A stretch of DNA of 64,000 nt from Arachis hypogaea (GCF_003086295.3 NC_092039.1:94942561-95006560), one strand, 5' to 3'; shown: positions 1 to 12,159, counted from the first letter of the stretch. Translations and numbers: made by a program. The notes: generated from the sequence alone by a model not told the origin.

Positions 1-3000
1 ATTGAAGAGCTCAAACCCACAAGGATGTCACTTCAACTTGCTGACAGATCCATCAAAGTACCAAATGGAGTAGTTGAGAATCTCTTGGTGAAGGTGGGAA
101 ACTTCATATTCCCAGCTGATTTTGTGGTCCTAGACATGGATGAAGAGGGAAACAACTCAGTCATTCTTGGTAGACCCTTTTTGGCTACAGCTAGAACAAT
201 CATTGATGTGGAAAAGGGAGAGATGATTTTCAGGGTGCATGATGAGCAAATGACCATAAATGTCTTCAAAGCAATGCAACACCCTGTTGAGAAAGAAAGT
301 TGCATGAGGGTTGATGTAGTAGATTCTTTGGTTGAAGAAGTGCTTGACACAAACCATCAAATGAAACAAGAGGAAGTCCATAACATCAAGGGACAAGAAG
401 AAAACACGTTGGAAGCATCAAAGGAACCAAGTGAAGCCACCAAAGAAGAGGGACCACAACAAGAGTTGAAACCACTACCCCCTCATCTTAAATATGCATT
501 TCTTGGTGAGAAAGATAGCTTCCCAGTGATCATCAACTCCACATTGAATGAAGAGGAAGAAAAAAAGCTCCTTGTGGTTTTGAGAGCTCACAAAGAGGTG
601 TTGGGGTGGACCATTGATGACTTGAAAGGCATAAGCCCTGCTGTATGTATGCACAAGATACTCTTAGAGGAGGGTTCCAAACCGGTGGTACAACCTCAAA
701 GAAGATTGAATCCCACAATGAAGGAGGTTGTTCAAAAGGAAGTTCTGAAGTTGTGCAAGGCTGGGATCATTTACCCTATATCTGACAGCCCATGGGTTAG
801 TCCAGTGCAAGTAGTACCTAAGAAAGGAGGCATGACTGTCATTGTTAATGAGAAGAATGAGCTTATTCCAACACGAACAGTGACAGGATGGAGGATGTGC
901 ATTGACTATAGGAGGCTGAATGATGCCACACGGAAGGATCACTTCCCCCTACCTTTCATTGATCAGATGCTTGAAAGGTTGGCTGGCCATGCTTATTATT
1001 GTTTTCTTGATGGATATTCTGGGTATAACCAGATTGTGGTTGACCCCATGGATCAAGAGAAGACATCATTCACTTGTCCCTTTGGAGTTTTTGCATATAG
1101 GAGAATGCCATTTGGACTTTGCAATGCCCCAGCTACCTTTCAAAGATGCATGCTATCAATCTTCTCAGACATGGTAGAAAAATTCATTGAGGTCTTTATG
1201 GATGATTTCTCTGTTTTTGGTGATTCCTTCAATACTTGCTTGCACCATCTTACCTTAGTCTTGAAAAGATGCCAAGAAACAAACTTAGTTTTGAATTGGG
1301 AGAAATGCCATTTCATGGTTCCCGAAGGCATTGTTCTTGGTCATAAAATTTCAAGAAAAGGTATAGAGGTTGACAAGGCAAAAGTAGAAATTATAGAAAA
1401 ACTCCCTTTGCCAACTAGTGTGAAAGCCGTGAGGAGTTTCTTGGGGCATGCTGGATTTTATAGGAGATTCATCAAAGATTTTTCCAAAATAGCAAAGCCA
1501 CTAAGCAATTTGCTGGTGGTAGACAATCCTTTTATCTTTGATGATGAATGCATACATGCTTTTGAAACTCTAAAGACTAAGCTCACCACAGCACCAATCA
1601 TCACACCCCCAACTTGGGGACTACCTTTTGAACTCATGTGTGATGCAAGCAACCTTGCAATTGGTGCTGTGTTGGGGCAGAGGAAGGAAAAGAGGCTTCA
1701 TGTTATCTACTATGCAAGTAAGGTATTGAATGAAACCCAAAGAAACTACACCACAACAGAGAAAGAATTACTAGCCGTGGTGTATGCCTTTGATAAGTTT
1801 AGACAATATTTGATTGGATCTAAAGTCTTAGTGTATACTGACCATGCTGCCATCAAGTATCTTATGTCAAAACAGGACGCCAAACCAAGGCTAATTAGAT
1901 GGGTGCTACTCCTACAAGAGTTTGACATTGAGATCAAAGATAGAAAGGGCAGTGAAAATCAAGTTGCTGATCACTTATCAAGGGTGCCACAAGATGAATG
2001 CCAAGACAACTTTCCATCAATAAATGAAGAGTTTCCAGATGAACATCTCTTGCACATTCAACATGTCCCTTGGTTTGCAGACATGGCCAACTACAAGGCA
2101 GGAAGAATCATTCCACAAGAGTACACAAGACAACAAGTTAAGAAGCTGTTGTATGAGGCTAGGTTCTTCTTTTGGGACGAACCATTTTTATTCAAAAGAT
2201 GCCCAGATGGAATGATAAGAAGATGTGTGCCAGAAGATGAGATGAAGGACATACTATGGCATTGTCACAACTCTAGCTATGGTGGTCATTTTGGGGCTGA
2301 AAGAACTGCTGCAAAGGTCCTTCAAAGTGGTTTCTATTGGCCCTCAATCTTCAAGGATGCTAGGGAGTTTGTGAGCCAATGCAATGAATGTCAAAGAACA
2401 GGGGGTTTGTCAAAGAAAAATGAGATGCCTCAAAAGTTCATTTTGGAAGTGGAACTCTTTGATTTGTGGGGAATAGATTTCATGGGACCTTTTCCTCCAT
2501 CTTACACGTTCAAATACATCCTGGTAGCAGTAGAGTATGTCTCCAAATGGGTAGAAGCAATAGCCACCACCACATGTGACACCAACGTGGTCTTGCAATT
2601 CCTCAAGAAGAACATCTTCACTAGATTTGGAGTGCCCAAGGGACTTATAAGTGATGGGGGAAGCCACTTTTGCAACAAGCAACTCAACTCTTTACTCCAC
2701 AAATATGGTGTTACTCACAAAGTGGCCACACCATATCATCCTCAAACCAATGGACAAGCTGAACTTGCCAACAGAGAGCTAAAAAGGATCCTGGAAAAAA
2801 CTGTGGGAACAACAAGAAAGGATTGGGTCAGGAAGCTGGATGATGCACTCTGGGCATATAGGACAGCCTTCAAAACACCCATAGGAAAATCTCCATTTCA
2901 GTTGGTGTATGGAAAGGCATGCCACCTCCCTGTAGAGCTTGAACATAAGGCTTTCTGGGCCACCAAACTTCTAAATCTAGATGCTCAAGCAGCAGGAGAG

Positions 3001-3348
3001 AAGAGGTTGCTACAACTCAATGAGCTTGAGGAGTTCAGATTGGAGGCATATGACAATGCCAAAATATACAAGGAGAGAGCAAAGAGATGGCATGATAAGA
3101 GGATCTCTCAAAGAACATTTGAACCAGGCCAAAAGGTGTTATTATTCAATTCAAGATTGAAGATCTTCCCTGGGAAGCTGAGGTCTAGATGGACTGGTCC
3201 ATACACCATCACCAAAGTATCACCTCATGGCTATGTTGAATTGCTTGATGAAGCCTCAAAACAAACCTTCACAGTCAATGGACATAGGGTGAAGCACTAT
3301 TTTGGTGGCCCTTGGAGCAAGGAAGAGAGTGTGCAACTCTTAACATGA
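1..3348 (+). CDS. pol: RT-1 polyprotein: protease-RT-RNase H-integrase (5' partial)
   Basis: This is the polyprotein that copies retrotransposon RNA into DNA and inserts it into the genome. The frame is open from base 1 and the ATG at 25 is internal; gag and the protease active site lie upstream of the window. Counting from that ATG: protease C-terminal LGRPFLATA near residue 48; reverse transcriptase about 230-460 with CIDYRRLN and the catalytic FMDD at 391-394; RNase H about 530-650 with its first Asp at 540 and the YTDH motif; integrase with an HHCC zinc motif near 745-785, core Asp near 816 (WGIDFMGP), Asp near 875 (SDGGSHF) and Glu 913; then an SH3-like C-terminal region near 1040-1090. 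No stop or frameshift interrupts it. FMDD instead of YxDD is usual for Athila-type elements. It could support mobility of the pol-less relatives in this window. Confidence 0.95.
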   Translation: MEELKPTRMSLQLADRSIKVPNGVVENLLVKVGNFIFPADFVVLDMDEEGNNSVILGRPFLATARTIIDVEKGEMIFRVHDEQMTINVFKAMQHPVEKESCMRVDVVDSLVEEVLDTNHQMKQEEVHNIKGQEENTLEASKEPSEATKEEGPQQELKPLPPHLKYAFLGEKDSFPVIINSTLNEEEEKKLLVVLRAHKEVLGWTIDDLKGISPAVCMHKILLEEGSKPVVQPQRRLNPTMKEVVQKEVLKLCKAGIIYPISDSPWVSPVQVVPKKGGMTVIVNEKNELIPTRTVTGWRMCIDYRRLNDATRKDHFPLPFIDQMLERLAGHAYYCFLDGYSGYNQIVVDPMDQEKTSFTCPFGVFAYRRMPFGLCNAPATFQRCMLSIFSDMVEKFIEVFMDDFSVFGDSFNTCLHHLTLVLKRCQETNLVLNWEKCHFMVPEGIVLGHKISRKGIEVDKAKVEIIEKLPLPTSVKAVRSFLGHAGFYRRFIKDFSKIAKPLSNLLVVDNPFIFDDECIHAFETLKTKLTTAPIITPPTWGLPFELMCDASNLAIGAVLGQRKEKRLHVIYYASKVLNETQRNYTTTEKELLAVVYAFDKFRQYLIGSKVLVYTDHAAIKYLMSKQDAKPRLIRWVLLLQEFDIEIKDRKGSENQVADHLSRVPQDECQDNFPSINEEFPDEHLLHIQHVPWFADMANYKAGRIIPQEYTRQQVKKLLYEARFFFWDEPFLFKRCPDGMIRRCVPEDEMKDILWHCHNSSYGGHFGAERTAAKVLQSGFYWPSIFKDAREFVSQCNECQRTGGLSKKNEMPQKFILEVELFDLWGIDFMGPFPPSYTFKYILVAVEYVSKWVEAIATTTCDTNVVLQFLKKNIFTRFGVPKGLISDGGSHFCNKQLNSLLHKYGVTHKVATPYHPQTNGQAELANRELKRILEKTVGTTRKDWVRKLDDALWAYRTAFKTPIGKSPFQLVYGKACHLPVELEHKAFWATKLLNLDAQAAGEKRLLQLNELEEFRLEAYDNAKIYKERAKRWHDKRISQRTFEPGQKVLLFNSRLKIFPGKLRSRWTGPYTITKVSPHGYVELLDEASKQTFTVNGHRVKHYFGGPWSKEESVQLLT

Positions 3349-3368
3349 GCAAAGAAGCTGCAATGTCG

Positions 3369-3412
3369 AGCTAAGGACAATAAACAAAGCGCTTCATGGG
3401 AGGCAACCCATG
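3369..3412 (+). other. Conserved hairpin after the pol stop
   Basis: A block AGCTAA-GACAATAAA-AGCGCTT is followed by CATGGG-AGGCAA-CCCATG (3395-3412), a six-pair stem with a six-base loop, 21 bases after the pol stop. The same block lies just after the first ORF in RT-3, RT-4, RT-7 and RT-8, with changed but still paired basal bases. Function unknown; position suggests a role in expressing ORF2 or in genomic RNA folding. Confidence 0.75.
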
Positions 3413-4365
3413 CACAGGGAGTCTTTTAATTTCATGTTTTAGTAACCAATAATGATCAAGTAGACTAGTACATGGTGTATGCAAGGCACTAAGTTTGGTG
3501 TGGCCAATCTTGAAGTAATGGCAAATGTGTGTTCTACAACACTTAGCCACAAACTAAGTTTGGTGTCCATGCATACACGAAAATGCTAGGCTATGAAAGT
3601 TTTGTCATCCACTTTAGTTATATTAAAAAAAAAAAAAAAAAAACGTGAAAATAGCATATAATGTAGGTAAAATACTAAGTTTGATGTGGCTACCTTTGAA
3701 ATTAATTCCATATAACACTTAGTCATAAACTAAGTTTGGTGTCTTTACTTACATTATTAATGCTAGAAAAATTAGATTAGGGAATCAATTCATAAATTTT
3801 TAATTTTAGCTTAGTTAATTTTGCATAGGAATATCATCATAAGCTTCTAGCTATTAATGTCACTTTAAGAATCTTAAGCTTTTGGCATTTTGTTGCAGGA
3901 AAGAAAGAAAGAGGTGATGGGGAATCTTGGAAGCATATAATGAAAGAAAGAAAGAAATGATGGGGAATCTTGGATGGAGGTCACGGATACACAAGGAAGG
4001 GAAGTCACATGAATTTTGAACTTTGTACATGGGGAAAAAGAAATCAACATGCATTATGCACAAGGAAGCATGCCATGACCGAGCCTTAAATGCTTTCCCA
4101 CCAACTTTCACTTTAAATACTTCAACCATATTCATTCATCATTCATTCTTCTACCCACCAAATTTCACTTCACTAACCGAACTCATACTCAACCTCCAAC
4201 CTACTCCTGTTTCACAAATTCTAACCTTGAACCTCATCTTTACCCAACAAAACTCCTCTTGAAGCATCACATCTCTCACATAACCGAAACACTCAATCTC
4301 CTTCACCATCATTTTCTAAGTCACCGTGCTTACCTCACATCTCTCATTCACAATCATTTTCCTTG
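3413..4365 (+). other. Spacer between pol and ORF2 with AAGTTTGGTGT repeats
   Basis: Noncoding. The 11-mer AAGTTTGGTGT occurs at 3491, 3556 and 3732, with a one-base variant (GATGT) at 3677. A run of A lies near 3625-3643. Short open frames here resemble nothing I recognise. A promoter or splice acceptor for an ORF2 message could lie here, but I see no convincing one. Confidence 0.6.
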
Positions 4366-4399
4366 TGCTTGAGGACAAGCATTCATCTAAGTTTGGTGT
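4366..4399 (+). other. Pre-ORF2 hairpin plus AAGTTTGGTGT module
   Basis: TGCTTG-AGGA-CAAGCA (4366-4381) forms a six-pair stem and is followed after seven bases by AAGTTTGGTGT (4389-4399), about 30 bases before the ORF2 start. The same composite lies next to the 3' LTR at 7153-7189, so one element carries two copies about 2.8 kb apart. Confidence 0.75.
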
Positions 4400-4430
4400 T
4401 GGGGAGATTCAATCTTGCAAGTGAATCTCA

Positions 4431-6098
4431 ATGGCCTCATCATCAAGGGATAGGAGAGAAGATGAATTTGATGAAAGAAGATTCAAATCCAAACACAATG
4501 AGCGGATCTTTAGTTGGATGTCAAGCAAAGATGTTGTTCCAGAGCTACCATTCAAGCTTAAAAAAGATGAATATCCTGAGATACAAAAAATAATCAGAAA
4601 AAGGGGATGGGAGCTTCTCTGTGACCAACCTCAAGAAGTGAGCATGCTTCTCATCCATGAGTTCTTCACTAATGTGATAAGAGAATATGATGATGAAGAA
4701 CCATACATGAGCTATGTAAGAGGTGTGGATGTTGATTTTAGCCCGGACACCATCAATAGGGTGCTAAGGGTCAAGCACAAACAGTTCAAATGACCTAGCT
4801 ATGAAGAAAGGGTTGAAAATGACCCAAGATATGTGGATGTGGTGAGTGACTTATGCAGAGTAGGCACGGATTGGGTATTGGATTCACATGGCCGACCACT
4901 CAAACTTCGGAGAGGTGATCTCATACCTCAAGCAAAAGGATGGCATGACATAGTGAGGAGGTCATTGATCTCTACTTCAAATAACTCTGAGGTAACGGTG
5001 AATAGAGCTATAATGATCCATTGCATAATGAAAGGAGGGGAAATCAATGTTGGAGACATTATAGCCAAGAACATCATTGAAATAGCTCAAAAGGTCAAAC
5101 AGGACAGCTGGCTAGGATATCCTAGTACTATTCTGCGCCTATGTGAAGAAGCTGGAGTGCCTCTTGAAGAATTTGGAGAAACTGATTTGGTCTCCATTGG
5201 AAAGCCTCTCACCAAAGAAAGGTTGGACTTCATCACCACAACACAATTGGAAAGGCAACCTTTAGCAAGAAGGAAGAAAAGGAAGGAAGTAAGACAAGAG
5301 GAGGAGCCTCAAGAAATGGATGAATCTCACACCTTGAACATGAACCAACTCCAAGCCGCCTTGGAAGGAATTTCTGGGCAATATTCACAAATTCAAAGAA
5401 GCCAAGAGGAACAAGCACAACAACAAAGGGACCTTTGGCAATTGATGGACCAACAAAGAGGGGTTCAAGTTCAATGGATGAACCAACAAAATGAGTACCA
5501 AGCACACATGATGGAACTACAACAAGAACAATATGCCAAGATGCAGGAAGCCATCAACAATTCAACTATGGAACATGAAAAAGCCATGGAGAAAGTGATA
5601 CAAGAACAAGCTCAACTAAGGATAGAGCAAGCTCAGCAAAGAGAACTTCTCCATAGGTTGGATGCTAGACATGAAACACTCTACAGAGATTTCAATGAAA
5701 ACAGAATGTTCAAGGAAGCCAGGCACAAGGACAGACTTGACTATGACATATGCACCCAAGAAAAGCTTAGTTACCTCTGTTCCACACCCCCATTGATCAA
5801 CCCACAAATCAAATGTTTTAATGAGGCTCGGAAGATATTTGAACAGCAAGAACTAGCAAGGGTGAGATTCAATCAACAGAGGCTACAGGAGACAATGATA
5901 AGCTCAGGAATTTGGCAAAAAGAAGATCCAAAGGGGAATGCAACGACACAACAACAAGGAGAAAGGAGGAGCAAAAAGAAAGAAGATTCAAAGGGAGATG
6001 CAACAACACAACAACAAGCAGAACGGAGAAGCAAAAAGAAAGAAGATCCAAAGGGCAAAGGAAAGCAAGGAGAATCAAGCAAAGGAAAAGGGACATGA
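4431..6098 (+). pseudogene. RT-1 ORF2: plant retroelement second protein, one in-frame stop
   Basis: A 555-codon frame starting MASSS, as in RT-4 ORF2, interrupted only by TGA at 4791-4793 (codon 121). Both halves are in one frame and align along their length with RT-4 ORF2 and, over the N-terminal 280 residues, with RT-8 ORF2. I recognise the N-terminal region (RRGWELL, YVRGVDVDFSP, GWHDIVRRS, MIHCIMKGGEINV) as the family called putative plant transposon protein (PF20167, from memory). The middle is Gln-rich and likely coiled coil; the C-terminus is a Lys-rich tail with roughly 20-residue repeats containing RRSKKKED. There is no signal peptide or membrane segment, so it is not envelope-like. 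The stop may derive from a CGA codon by C-to-T change. Function unknown. Confidence 0.8.
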
Positions 6099-7152
6099 AG
6101 ACTAAAGGTGGTGAAGTTCCTATGTTTCTCTTTATGTTTTATTAAATAAAGAAGATGTATGTCTGAAAGATGGTATACCTTCTAGGATGCATTTTCTTTT
6201 TGAAGCATTGTCTTTTATGTTGCCCATTCCATGCATCACCACTCACAGATTTGGAATGGTTGCTTGTCTTTAATACTTTTACTTGTCATTGGAATAAAAG
6301 ATGTAGTTTGAGCAAGAACAGAGAGAAATCTAGCTTAAAAAGGATCATGTTGTCCCATAGGAAAAGTGCTAGTATATTTATTGTGAAAGAATCAAGGTTC
6401 AATGAACTCAAAAGAATGCTTACTATACAAAACTAGTTTGGTTAAGGATCACAAAGACTTTAATAGTAAAAGCACAAATAACCTTGACAATAAAGAAAAT
6501 AGAGTACAAAGAATGAAAGGCTAGGCATCAATGACAAAATTTGGATATGTGTCTGTGGTGATTGATGTTAAGAGATATACTTGGGCTAGTAAATCCGAGG
6601 GGTGCTTCATCACCCGGTAACTTGAGTTAACTAACTCGGGATTATCGATTGAAAACCCACAATCAAGAGTAGCTCTATAACAGAACATTTAGCAACCCAA
6701 AGAGGTGCTGGACACCACTATCCAAACAAAAATTTCAATGTTATATGCCTGTGACTGAATGTGTTAAGGAAAGAGGCTTGAGTGAGTAAATCTTTAAGAG
6801 TGTCTCAACACTTAACAACTTGAACCAACTGGTTTGGGATTGTTGATTGAAAGCTTATGCTAAAGAGCCGCCTTAAGACAAGATTTCGAGCTTAATTGAA
6901 AAAAAAAAAAGAGGGAAAAAGAAATAAGCAAAAAATTGGTTCAAGGATCATGTGCTAAGGTATGAAAGAAGTCTAGTGAAGTTAACCAATTTAGTGAAGC
7001 AAGCATTTTAATTGAAAAAGTTGAATAGTTGTGTTCAATTACAATAAATTAATGACCACACAAGTGAGGATGACATGCTCAATGAGAAATGACTCTCTGG
7101 AAGAACATTCAAGTCTTACATCTTAAACGCTTGTGACAAAGTCCTTTATATT
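6099..7152 (+). other. RT-1 3' noncoding region
   Basis: About 1 kb without a credible gene. It holds short blocks also found after ORF2 of RT-4, such as GATGCATGTCTGAAA-like sequence near 6150-6175, GTGTCTGTGGTG near 6550 and AAAGAGGTGCTGGACACCA near 6700-6718. It probably corresponds to the 3' untranslated region of the genomic RNA. Confidence 0.55.
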
Positions 7153-7189
7153 TTGCTTGAGGACAAGCAATACTTTAAGTTTGGTGTTG
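7153..7189 (+). other. Hairpin and plus-strand priming region at the 3' LTR of RT-1
   Basis: TTGCTTG-AGGA-CAAGCAA (7153-7170) is a seven-pair stem, followed by AAGTTTGGTGTTG (7177-7189), which abuts the LTR start TGATGC at 7190. This is where a polypurine tract is expected; the motif is G/T-rich rather than purine-only. Shared with RT-3, RT-4, RT-7 and RT-8. Confidence 0.75.
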
Positions 7190-7494
7190 TGATGCAAGTG
7201 CATATTTGCTTTATTAGTTAGTTAGTTCAGTTAGTTTTAGCTTAAATTCACTCATTTTCTCTTAATAAACAAGTCCTTTTATGAGTTTTGTTTCCATGCA
7301 TGATGATATCAAGGAACATGTTAATTCTAGCCAAATTCATGCAAATGATTTAAGGAATGCATATATGAATGAGTATGAATGAATCTCATGAAATTTATTG
7401 CTTGAATTGGTAAGACTTTGAAGCTATTTCCCTTGTTGATGATAGGTGATGAAACAAGGAAGCATGGAAGCAAGAATGATGCAAGCTGGGCAAG

Positions 7495-9085
7495 AAGTTG
7501 GCGTTGCCAACTTGGGATTGGCGTTGCCAACTCCACAACACAAGGCAAGCTTAGCCCTGGAGGCAACCAAGGCAAGAAGTTGGCGTTGCCAACTTGGGAT
7601 TGGCGTTGCCAACTTGGGATTGGCGTTGCCAACGCCACACACAATTATACCAAGCAAGCTTGGCAACCCTGGAAGCAAGGTTGGCGTTGCCAACTCTAGA
7701 ACCAAGTTGCCAACGCCCACCCAAGCAATCTTAGAGAGCTAATTTGGAGCCTCGAGCACGTTGCCAGCCTAGAGATGAGGGGCGTTTTTGAGGACAACGC
7801 AGGCTAACAACGCCAAACAATCAAGCTTGGCCCTGGAAGAAAAGGAGCTGGCGTTGCCAACTCAAGATGGGCGTTGCCAACGCCACACAACCAAGCAACA
7901 AATGGAGCCATGGAAGAAAAGGAGCTGGCGTTGCCAACTCAAGAATGGCGTTGCCAACGCCACACAAGAAAGTTTGGCTAGGCACCAAGTTTTGGTGCCA
8001 ACCAGGCTGCCAAATGCCCATTGGCGCACCAACCAGGCTGCCAAACGCCCATTGGCGCACCAACCAGGCTGCCAAACGCCCAATGGCGCACCAACCAGGT
8101 TGCCAACGCCCATGAGTTGCACCATTCACGTTGCCAACGCCAAAATCAAGTTGCCAACGCCAAGCCTTGCCAACCAAGTTGCTAACGCCCCCAAGCCTTG
8201 CCAACCAAGTTGCTAACGCCCACAAGCATGCCATGCACGTTGCCAACGCCCATTGGCCTTGCCATGCACGTTGCCAACGCCAGGAAGCAAGCATGGAGCC
8301 TTGAGAAAGGCTCGAGCACGTTGCCAACGTGCTAAAGAGAAGGAGTTATTCACAACAACGCCAGGAAATTGTGGTGCACGTTGCTAACTTGAAATGTATG
8401 GGCGTTATTCACAACAACTCCAACAAGGCAGCCTGACCATGTCCTCTTCAATGGAAGATATCTTGAGCTACAGAGATCCAAATTGAGTGCTTCCAGTTGC
8501 ATTGGAAAGCTGACATTCAGAGCTTTCCAACCATATATAATAGTCTATGGTGGAGCACAAAATTGAAGCCAAACCAGAGTCATCTTTAGGCCCTAAAAAC
8601 AAGAACATGAAGTGAAATTCAAGAAAGCTAGAGAGTGGCCTTGGGGTGTGGGTCGAGCACGTTGCCAACGTGCCACAAGGGAGGCGTGTTTTGCAACAAC
8701 GCCAGCCCCAAGTCCTTGCCTTGGGAGAGTGATGCTCGAGCACGTTGCCAACTTGGGGTTGAGGGTGCGTTATTCACAACAACTTGGCAACAACTCGGCA
8801 GCTTGACCTTACCTTCTTTGAGGAACCATAACTTGAGCTAGGAAAGTCCAATTGAGGTGATTCCAGTGGCATTAGAAAATAGACATCAAGAGCTTTCCAA
8901 TGATGTATGATAGTCCATATTGAAGCTGAAGGTTGACACTCAAATTCTGGGCTACATTTAGCATGAAAGTAAGGCCAAGAAGAGGAAAAGCAAGTTGTTG
9001 GCAACAACTTGGGCTAGCAACGCCCAAGTCTCATACTTCATGCCCAGGAAATTGTCCTGCACGTTGCCAACGTGCATTTGGCCTG
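7495..9085 (+). repeat. Dyad-rich repeats in the RT-1 LTR
   Basis: Short inverted words recur with different arms: AAGTTGGC-GTT-GCCAACTT (7495-7513, 7577-7595), GGCGTTG-C-CAACGCC (several, about 7620-7955), and GCACGTT-GCC-AACGTGC (near 8317, 8657, 9059). From about 7998 to 8106 a 31-bp unit containing GGCGCACCAACCAGGCTGCC is repeated in tandem about 3.5 times. Long open frames on both strands through here are by-products of this composition. Confidence 0.8.
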
Positions 9086-9253
9086 GAGTTAGTGCCAATA
9101 ACGCCCTCAATGGGCCAGAATTGGTGCCAACTTGCTCCACTTCCCCTATTCATCACAAAGGCCAACAACTTCTTCAATTGAGCCAAGAATTCAACAAAGA
9201 GAAGCCCATATTGCTAAACCAATTCAAGATCTTTGAAAGAGTTTTAGGAGTAG

Positions 9254-9262
9254 TATAAATAG
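9254..9262 (+). promoter_or_regulatory. TATA box of the RT-1 LTR
   Basis: TATAAATAG about 2.06 kb into the LTR and 710 bp before its end, in the position expected for the start of element transcription; the equivalent box is at 19871 in RT-4. Confidence 0.65.
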
Positions 9263-9966
9263 AAGAGATTGATGTACTTGTAGGGGACTTTTACACTTTT
9301 ACTCTACTTTTTACACTTAGTCATTTTTACACTTTTTAGCACTTGTATTTGAAAACTCTTTTGGTACTTCCGAGAGGAGACCCAGAGAGCTACTCTTGGT
9401 TCATCTTGGAACTTCTCTTCTTCATTTTCTTAATCTTCAAGCATTTACCTCTTCTTCTTCATCTTTCTTTGCAATTTAGTTTAACTTTGATTGATGGCAA
9501 TTGTTGTTGAAATTAGAGCTATGATTCACTAAACCCCTAATGATCCTCTCTATCATTAACTCTCATTTCTCTTGCTCTAGCTATTTGATTACCCAATTCC
9601 CAATCCCTTTCTACATTCTGTCTATTTACTACTCTTGTTATTTACATTCTGTTCATCTACTTCTTGCCATTTACCTTTGATGTTATTTAAGTTTCTTGCA
9701 ATTTAAGTTTCCGTCATTTACTTGCACTTCATTTCTTTATTCTAGTTCTTTACATTCTTTGCCATTTAAATTCTTGCAATTATGTTTAAAAATCAAAATG
9801 CTCATGAAATCAAAACTATGTTTGCTTGACTAAATCTACCATTTAACTAAAGTTGCTTAATCTACCAATCCTCGTGGGATCGACCTCACTCTTAGTGAGT
9901 CTTACTACTTGATACGACCCGGTATACTTGCTGGTTGTACGTGAAATTTTCAAATTTTACGTATCA

Positions 9967-10440
9967 CACTTTACTTTAATTTCTGTTTAAGCTTTCATTG
10001 CTTCTGATTCAATTCCTGTTCTGTTAATTGTGTCAATTTACTTCTTCTTTGTTTAGATCCTGCAATCCCATTCCTCAATTCCCTTTTATATTCAAGCCAT
10101 TTATCTTTCTTGCCATTTAAGTTACTGCAGTTTATGTTTCTTGCACTTTAAGTTTCAGTCATTTATTTTCTTGTTCTTTAAGTTTCTGCAAATTTACTTT
10201 CCTGTTCTTTAATTTACTGCACTTCTCCCCTCCCCCTTTACATTTACTGTCATTTACTTCTTGTTAAACACAAATCACTCAACCAAAACTTGATTCGCTT
10301 GACTAAATCAACCACTAAACTAAAATTGCTCAATCCTTCAATCCCTGTGGGATCGACCTCACTCATGTGAGTTATTATTACTTGATGCGACCCGGTACAC
10401 TTGCCGGTGAGTTTTGTGTTGGATCGTTTTCCACACATCA
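9967..10440 (+). repeat. LTR-2: 3' part of an RT-4-type LTR
   Basis: From about 10055 the sequence closely matches the last 390 bp of the RT-4 LTRs, including the U5 hairpin CTCAC-TCAT-GTGAG (10358-10371) and the terminal CCACACATCA; 9967-10055 is more diverged. The rest of this LTR lies left of RT-1, off window. RT-3 LTR sequence resumes at 10441, so the predicted target duplication is CTCCT (10441-10445). No primer site follows, so in this orientation it is a 3' or solo LTR. Confidence 0.8.
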
Positions 10441-11160
10441 CTCCTCACCCCCAACAATGGAGTTTAGAGACTCAAGCCATCAAAAAGTACAAAATTTAGA
10501 TATAAAAATGTCATGAGATCCAAAATAAGTCTCTAAAAGTTGTTTAAATACTAAACTAGTAACTTAGGTTTACAGAAAATGAGTAAACTAAGATGGATAG
10601 TGCAGAAATCCACTTCTGGGGCCCACTTGGTGTGTGCTGGGGCTGAGACTTAAGCTTCTCACGTGCCTGGGCTGTTTCTGGAGTTGAACGCCAGGTTGTA
10701 ACCTATTTTTGGTGCTGAACTCCAACTTGCAACCTGTTTCTGGTGTTGAACGCCAGAATGCAACATGGAACTGGCGTTAAACGCCAGTTTATGTCGTTTA
10801 TCTTCACGCAAAGTATGGACTATTATATATTTCTAGAAAGCCCTGGATGTCTAATTTCCAACCCAATTGAGAGCGCGCCAATTGGACTTCTGTAGCTCAA
10901 AAAAATTCATTCCGAGTGCAGGGAGGTCAGAATCCAACAACATCAGCAGTCCTTTTTCAGCCTAAATCAGATTTTTGCTCAACTCCCTCAATTTCAGCCA
11001 GAAAATACCTGAAATCACAGAAAAAAACAAAAACTCTTAGTAAAGTCCAAAAATATGATTTTTGCCTAAAAACTAATAAAAATATACTAAAAGCTAACTA
11101 AAACATACTAAAATCCACATGAAATTACCCCCAAAAAGCGTATAAAATATCCGCTCATCA
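10441..11160 (-). repeat. RT-3 3' LTR, partial
   Basis: On the minus strand it starts TGATGAGCGG (ending at 11160 on the plus strand) and is cut at 10441 by LTR-2. It matches the RT-3 5' LTR piece at 32823-33260 almost base for base over the shared part. It contains four dyads starting at 10679, 10710, 10741 and 10772, exactly 31 bp apart; the last is CTGGCGTTAAACGCCAG. Confidence 0.85.
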
Positions 11161-11198
11161 CAACACCAAACTTAAACTGTTGCTTGTCCCCAAGCAAC
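11161..11198 (-). other. Hairpin and priming region at the 3' LTR of RT-3
   Basis: On the minus strand GTTGCTTG-GGGA-CAAGCAAC (11198-11179), an eight-pair stem, precedes AAGTTTGGTGTTG (11173-11161), which abuts the LTR. Confidence 0.75.
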
Positions 11199-12159
11199 TA
11201 GATAAATAAAATAGGATAAAAAATTAAGAAGCAATAATATCTCAGAGTTTTAAGTGAAGCTCAGATTCCAATTTGATGAGCGGGACTAGTAGCTTTTTGC
11301 TTCTGAACAGTTTTGGCATCTCACTTTATCCTTTGAAATTCAAAATGATTGGCATCCATAGGAACTCAGAGTTCAGATAGTATTATTGATTCTTCTAGTT
11401 TAGTATGTTGATTCTTGAAAACAGTTACTTTATGAGTCTTGGCCGTGGCCCTAAGCACTTTGTTTTCCAGTATTACCACCGGATACATAAATGCCACAGA
11501 CACATAACTGGGTGAACCTTTTCAGATTGTGACTTAGCTTTGCTAGAGTCCCCAATTAGAGGTGTCCAGAGTTCTTAAGCACACTCTTTTACTTTGGATC
11601 ATGACTTTAACCACTCAGTCTCAAGCTTTTCACTTGGACCTGCATGCCACAAGCACATGGTTAGGGACAGCTTGAATTAGCCGCTTAGGCCTAGATTTAT
11701 TTCATTGAGCCCTCCTATCCATTGATGCTCAAAGCCTTGGATCCTTTTCACCGTTGCCTTTTGGTTTAAAGGGCTACTGGCTTTTTCTACCTCTTTTGCT
11801 TTTTTTTTTCTTTTTTTCTCTTTTTTTTCACTGCTTTTTCTTGCTTCAAGAATCAATTTTATGATTTTTCAGATCAGCAATAATATTTCTCTTATTCATC
11901 ATTCTTTCAGGAGCCAACAATTTTAACATTCATAAAATTCAAATAAAAAATATGCACTGTTCAAGCATTCATTCAGAAGACAAAAAGTATTGCCACCACA
12001 TATTGCCTCTTTATTCTAAAAATCTACTATTTTATTCATCTTTGATGATATGAGTAAAATAAATTATAGCTTAATTGGAGATAAAATCAAAATAGATATA
12101 CTAATTACTACTACTCATATATAACTTCTAAGGTAAATTCCTAATAAGAACAACTTTTA
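11199..12159 (-). other. RT-3 3' noncoding region
   Basis: About 960 bp without a gene. The part at 11265-11790 is strongly similar to 43240-43560 in RT-7 and 48915-49400 in RT-8, including a block around ACCACCGGATACA and GCCACAGACACATAA (about 11475-11515). A pyrimidine-rich stretch lies at 11790-11850 (T-rich on the plus strand). The conservation is between related elements and may simply reflect descent. Confidence 0.55.

Larger units (their letters stand above)
1..9966 (+). mobile_element. RT-1: Athila-like Ty3/gypsy element, 5' part off window
   Basis: The visible part runs from inside the protease through RT, RNase H and integrase, a conserved hairpin, ORF2, a hairpin-AAGTTTGGTGTTG module and a 2777-bp 3' LTR that starts TGATGCAAG and ends ACGTATCA. 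Its 5' LTR, primer site and gag lie left of the window. Sequence resembling an RT-4-type LTR resumes immediately after 9966, so RT-1 inserted into such an LTR; the predicted 5-bp target duplication is CACTT (9967-9971), whose mate is off window. It is the only copy here with an unbroken polymerase frame. Confidence 0.9.
7190..9966 (+). repeat. RT-1 3' LTR, 2777 bp
   Basis: The LTR begins TGATGCAAGTGC directly after AAGTTTGGTGTTG and ends ACGTATCA. It contains dyad-rich repeats (7495-9085), a TATAAATAG box (9254-9262) that should mark the U3/R boundary, and near the end a U5 hairpin CTCACT-CTT-AGTGAG (9885-9899) within a GGGATCGACC...GACCCGGT block shared with other LTR families here. No mate LTR is visible, so age cannot be estimated. 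Confidence 0.85.
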
